From Mesorhizobium sp. ES1-1 (GTDB taxonomy: Bacteria > Pseudomonadota > Alphaproteobacteria > Rhizobiales > Rhizobiaceae), in contig NZ_JAIUGX010000013.1 in assembly GCF_020164785.1 (NCBI RefSeq), forward strand, positions 62,001-126,000: a stretch of DNA of 64,000 nucleotides. Direction: 5' to 3'. Shown piece after piece: positions 60,683 through 64,000 of the stretch; the first letter of the stretch is position 1, and the number at the start of each line of letters is the position of its first letter. The notes below the pieces were generated by a model, which did not search any database, was not told the DNA's origin, and saw only the letters and a program-made list of their open reading frames with translations. Position numbers and translations under genes: made by a program.

Positions 60683-61204
60683 ATGGGCGATTTTTGGGTG
60701 TTTGGCTACGGCTCGCTGATCTGGCGGCCAGGTTTCGTGCATGTCGAAACGCGCCGCGCCCGCCTGCACGGCTATCGTCGCTCGCTTTGCGTCTATTCCT
60801 TCGTACATCGTGGCACGCGACAGCGGCCCGGGCTGGTGCTCGGCCTGGACCATGGAGGCTCATGCGTCGGGCTGGCGTTCCGCGTTCCCGGTGACCTGCG
60901 CGAAGAGGTGATCGCGTACCTGCGCGAGCGCGAACTGGTTACCAACGTCTATCTCGAACGGACAGTCAGGATCCGGCTCGACGGCGGCGCGATCGTCGAA
61001 GCGGTGGCCTACATCGTCGACCGCCACCACGAACAATATGCCGGCGCGCTTGATCCCGCCCACGCCGCTGGGGTCGTGCGTGGCGCCATCGGACAGTCCG
61101 GCAACAATGAAGACTATGTGCTCAGCACGCTCGAACATCTCGAAGCGCTGGGCATCCGGGATCATTGGCTGGAGGAGGTGGCGCGCCTGGTAGCGCCTTT
61201 GTGA
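60683..61204 (+). CDS. ChaC-type gamma-glutamylcyclotransferase
   Basis: ChaC degrades glutathione to 5-oxoproline and Cys-Gly. The 173-residue protein begins MGDFWVFGYGSLIWRPGFVH with the substrate-binding YGSL motif. Later motifs are LDHGGSCVGLAFRVPGDLRE and the catalytic-Glu region (YLRERELVTNVYLER). It ends in a typical NNEDYVLSTLEHLEALGI. It is divergent from the DUF2125 gene. Confidence 0.93.
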   Translation: MGDFWVFGYGSLIWRPGFVHVETRRARLHGYRRSLCVYSFVHRGTRQRPGLVLGLDHGGSCVGLAFRVPGDLREEVIAYLRERELVTNVYLERTVRIRLDGGAIVEAVAYIVDRHHEQYAGALDPAHAAGVVRGAIGQSGNNEDYVLSTLEHLEALGIRDHWLEEVARLVAPL

Positions 61205-61324
61205 ACCGCCCGCCATGGCAGAAACGATGGTCTTCCCTTTGACCTCGAGGCGGCAAGGCCTAGGTTAGGCTCGGACACAGCCAGAGGGCGGCATTCGACG
61301 CCCCGATCATCACGGAGATACGCC

Positions 61325-62272
61325 TTGCAGAAACGCCGTCTCGGTCGCACCGACCTTTCCATCGCGCCGCTGGTTCTGGGGGGCAACGTCTTCGGCTGGA
61401 CCGCCGACGAGAAAACCTCGTTCGACCTACTGGACCGCTTCGTCGGCGCCGGTCTCAATGCCATCGACACGGCCGATGTCTATTCGAGCTGGGTACCCGG
61501 TCACAAGGGCGGCGAATCCGAAACCATCATCGGCAACTGGATGAAAGATCGCGGCAACCGCGACAAGGTGATCGTCGTCACGAAGGTCGGCTCCGATATG
61601 GGGCAGGGCCACAAGGATCTGTCGGCCGCCTATATCGAGAAGGCCGTCGATGCATCACTCAAGCGGCTGCGGACGGATTATATCGATCTCTATCTGTCGC
61701 ATTGGCCTGATCCCGCGACGCCATATGAGGAAACGCTCGGCGCCTACGAAAAACTGCTTGCCGAAGGCAAGATCCGCTATGCCGGCTGCTCCAACCTGGA
61801 CGCAGGTCAGTTGCGTGCCGCGCTCGATGTCGCCAGCCTGCGCGGCCTGCCGCGCTACGAGGTGCTGCAGCCCGAATACAATCTCTACGACCGCTCGTCC
61901 TTCGACGGGCCGTTGCGCGATCTGTGCATGGCGGAGGATATCGGCGTCATCACCTATTTCAGCCTGGCCAAGGGCTTTCTCAGCGGCAAGTACCGCAGCG
62001 AGGCCGACCTTGGCCAAAGCCCGCGCGGCGGCGGGATCAAGGATTATCTCAACGCACGCGGCAAGCGCATCCTGGCGGCGCTGGACGCGGTATCCGCCAG
62101 GCATTCAGCCAAACCGGCGGAAGTGGCGCTTGCCTGGGTGATCGCCCGGCCGGGCGTGACCGCCCCGATCGCCAGCGCCACCAAAGCCGATCAGATGGAC
62201 AGCCTGATCAAGGCCGCGTCATTGAAGCTCAGCACGGACGACATGGCCGAACTCGACAGGGCAAGCGCCTAG
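61325..62272 (+). CDS. Aldo/keto reductase
   Basis: This NADPH-dependent TIM-barrel oxidoreductase of 315 residues starts at TTG behind GGAG. Motifs are RRLGRTDLSIAPLVLGGNVF, AIDTADVYSSW (catalytic Asp-Tyr), VVTKVGSDMG (Lys), DLYLSHWPDP (His), and the NADP-binding VTAPIASATKADQMDSLIK. It is similar in pattern to the YajO/NADP group. Substrate unknown. It converges on plsC. Confidence 0.93.
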   Translation: MQKRRLGRTDLSIAPLVLGGNVFGWTADEKTSFDLLDRFVGAGLNAIDTADVYSSWVPGHKGGESETIIGNWMKDRGNRDKVIVVTKVGSDMGQGHKDLSAAYIEKAVDASLKRLRTDYIDLYLSHWPDPATPYEETLGAYEKLLAEGKIRYAGCSNLDAGQLRAALDVASLRGLPRYEVLQPEYNLYDRSSFDGPLRDLCMAEDIGVITYFSLAKGFLSGKYRSEADLGQSPRGGGIKDYLNARGKRILAALDAVSARHSAKPAEVALAWVIARPGVTAPIASATKADQMDSLIKAASLKLSTDDMAELDRASA

Positions 62273-62276
62273 CCGC

Positions 62277-63059
62277 TCAGGCGCCCAATTCGCGCAGCCT
62301 TTTCACAGCCGTCGGCGGCAGCGCCGGCGGGTGCGGCGCGCGCGCCGCATCGATCAGGAACTCGTCGCAGGCAGCTTCGGTGTCGCCGATCAGCCGCGCC
62401 ATGAATTCGTCCTTGGCAAGCCCGGGTGGAATGGGCGGCAGGAAGCGCGCCTTTATGGTGCCGGGATAGCGCAGGAACTTCCGGCGCGGCCAGTAAAGGC
62501 CGGCGACATGGGCGACCGGAACCACCGGGACGCCGAGCTGAGCGTAGATCTCAACGATGCCATATTTGTAGGCCGGATCGTCCCCGGGCGCGCGCCTCGT
62601 GCCTTCCGGGTAGATGATGAGCTGGCGCGGATTGCGCGCCATTTCCTGCTTGGTCGCGGCGACCACCGCCTTCAGGGCCTTCGAGCGGCTGCCGCGATCG
62701 ACCGGAATCATGCGCATCTTCATAATGTACCAGCCGAAGAAGGGGATCCAGGTCAGTTCCCGCTTGAGGATGTAGAGCGGGTCGTTGAGGAACGGGAAGA
62801 AGGCGATCGCGTCCCAGAACGACTGATGCTTGGGGGCCAGGATGAACGAACCCTCAGGCAGATTTTCCAGTCCGGTGATTTCGCTCCTGGTTCCGGCGAT
62901 CTTGTCATAGAGCCACATCGAGGTGCGCGACCAGAATTTCGGCACGAACCAGGCGCGGTGACGGGGCGACAGGAAGTAGAAAGGCGTCCAGACGAGCATC
63001 TGAACGATCAGATTGACATAGAAAGCGAAGTTGAACGCCAGCGATCGGACATAGAGCAT
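62277..63059 (-). CDS. plsC: 1-acyl-sn-glycerol-3-phosphate acyltransferase
   Basis: PlsC adds the second acyl chain in phospholipid synthesis. It has an N-terminal membrane helix (LAFNFAFYVNLIVQMLVW), the H-x4-D motif in APKHQSFWDAIAF, the glycerol-phosphate motif IYPEGTRRAPGD, and a following PVVPVAHVAGLYW. The start MLYVRSLAFNFAFY is the family start. Length 260 is normal. Confidence 0.94.
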   Translation of the reverse strand: MLYVRSLAFNFAFYVNLIVQMLVWTPFYFLSPRHRAWFVPKFWSRTSMWLYDKIAGTRSEITGLENLPEGSFILAPKHQSFWDAIAFFPFLNDPLYILKRELTWIPFFGWYIMKMRMIPVDRGSRSKALKAVVAATKQEMARNPRQLIIYPEGTRRAPGDDPAYKYGIVEIYAQLGVPVVPVAHVAGLYWPRRKFLRYPGTIKARFLPPIPPGLAKDEFMARLIGDTEAACDEFLIDAARAPHPPALPPTAVKRLRELGA

Positions 63060-63136
63060 GGATGAGGCCCGGTGAGGAGGAGTGCGTTGGTTACACCAAG
63101 CGCGGCGAAAAAGGAAACTGCCGGACCGTACCCGCC

Positions 63137-64000
63137 CTACCACGCCGCCTGCGCCAGACGTTCCCTGAGGCGGGGCGCGGCGAAATCGAGGAAGGCGCGC
63201 AGTTTCACGGGCAGCCGGCCATGGCCGGCATGCACCAGGTTCACCGGCCAAGGCTCCGGTTCAAAAGCCCTGAGCACGGGGCCTAGGGTCCCGGAGCGTA
63301 GCGCATCGACGATCTGGTAGGAGAGCACCCGCGTCAGGCCGACGCCGGCAATCGCGGCGTCGATCGCCGCTTCGGCGGTGTTCACCCTCAAGCGGGAGCG
63401 GATCGCGACAGCACTATCGGGCTTCTCGGCCGCAAATGTCCATGCGGCGAGAGGGCCGAGACCCTCGAAGGTGATGCAGCTGTGGGTTTCGAGATCCTGC
63501 GGGGTTCTGGGCGTGCCGTGCTTGGCCAGATAGGCCGGACTTGCGCAGACCACATGCCGGATCGAGCCGACCACCATGGCAACCATGCGCGAGTCCGGCA
63601 ACCGGCCGATGCGGACGGCGAGATCGATGTGTTCCTCGGCCAGGTGGCTTATCCTGTCGCCCAGGGCCAGGCGGACGTTCACCTGCGGATAGGCAGCGAG
63701 GAACGCGGTGACGACCGGCAGCACGTGCAAGCGGCCGAGGACGATCGGCGCGGTGATGCTCAGTTCGCCGGTCGGCGCATTGTATTCGCCGCCGGCGATG
63801 CGCTCGGCCTCGCCGACCTCATCGAGAATACGCCGACAGGCAGCGAGGTAGGCGTCACCGGCTTCGGTCAGCGTTAACAGCCGGGTTGAACGGTTCAACA
63901 GGCGTGTCTTCAGGTGTCGCTCCAGATCGGAGACCTTGCGGCTGACTGTCGCCAAAGGAACACCCGAAAGGCGGGCGGCGGCGGACAGGCTGCCGGCCTC
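63137..64000 (-). CDS. LysR-family regulator (5' end outside window)
   Basis: The N-terminal helix-turn-helix is cut by the window end (in-frame EAGSLSAAARLSGVPLATVS, then RKVSDLERHLKTRLLNRSTR). The LysR effector domain follows (GELSITAPIVLGRLHVLPVV, DLAVRIGRLPDSRMVAMVVG, LAKHGTPRTPQDLETHSCIT). Pattern fits the group whose targets are often oxidoreductase or efflux genes. The start lies beyond base 64000. Effector and target unknown. Confidence 0.94.
   Translation of the reverse strand, partial: EAGSLSAAARLSGVPLATVSRKVSDLERHLKTRLLNRSTRLLTLTEAGDAYLAACRRILDEVGEAERIAGGEYNAPTGELSITAPIVLGRLHVLPVVTAFLAAYPQVNVRLALGDRISHLAEEHIDLAVRIGRLPDSRMVAMVVGSIRHVVCASPAYLAKHGTPRTPQDLETHSCITFEGLGPLAAWTFAAEKPDSAVAIRSRLRVNTAEAAIDAAIAGVGLTRVLSYQIVDALRSGTLGPVLRAFEPEPWPVNLVHAGHGRLPVKLRAFLDFAAPRLRERLAQAAW

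Noticed and set aside
1..64000. CRISPR arrays, insertion sequences and rRNA genes
   Set aside because: I saw no regularly spaced identical repeats, no transposase with terminal inverted repeats and no rRNA sequence. The only arrays are protein-coding repeats and the short 21-bp repeat.

Overview
The window looks like a chromosomal segment of an alphaproteobacterium of the order Rhizobiales, most like Mesorhizobium. The evidence is the high GC of the core genes, the gene content (cobS-cobT, a metX-metW operon under a SAM-II riboswitch, xerD-accA beside aroK-aroB, bolA next to a C-terminal-J-domain protein) and several small protein families typical of rhizobia. All calls come from reading the sequence; no database search was run.

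Layout. (1) 1-6.8 kb is the 3' part of a giant secreted repeat protein: about two dozen repeats of roughly 56 residues with calcium-loop motifs, then RTX nonapeptide blocks. (2) 6.8-28.7 kb is an accessory region of lower and variable GC. It holds a broken phage-type S49 peptidase, an S1/P1 nuclease, a 5'-truncated glycosyltransferase 25 fused to a translationally coupled phage lysis-like cassette with an embedded lipoprotein gene, a lipoprotein-caspase pair, a large unknown protein, two tandem RiPP-precursor-like peptides, small DUF6894 proteins with a Crp/Fnr regulator, an SOS-response-associated peptidase, a decayed tRNA-Pro, a large serine recombinase followed by a RepB-C-like protein, an orphan Rap1a/Tai-like protein, and finally an intact tRNA-Arg(CCT). 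It reads as layered debris of mobile elements. (3) 28.7-64 kb is compact, high-GC core chromosome: cell-wall enzymes, acetyl-CoA carboxylase alpha, the shikimate pair aroK-aroB, cobaltochelatase cobS-cobT, a queuosine-precursor transporter, rpmB, the metX-metW operon divergent from hisC-tyrC, plsC, and a LysR regulator cut by the window end.

Regulation that can be read directly includes a SAM-II aptamer followed by an intrinsic terminator and preceded by a good promoter in front of metX-metW. There is also a preQ1-I-like element in front of the queuosine-precursor transporter, in which the start codon itself appears to form pseudoknot stem P2. Several operons are coupled by ATGA or GTGA overlaps (aroK-aroB, cobT with a phytase-like esterase gene, the EamA transporter with YhhN, and the phage cassette).

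The most unusual items are the orphan YxxP-leader peptide pair at 18.26-18.52 kb, the mosaic inverted/direct duplication scar just upstream of it, the preQ1-I-like switch, the embedded spanin-like lipoprotein with an apparent frameshift, the decayed tRNA-Pro whose invariant U33 is lost, and a TlyC/CorC-family protein that seems to have lost its membrane domain in frame.
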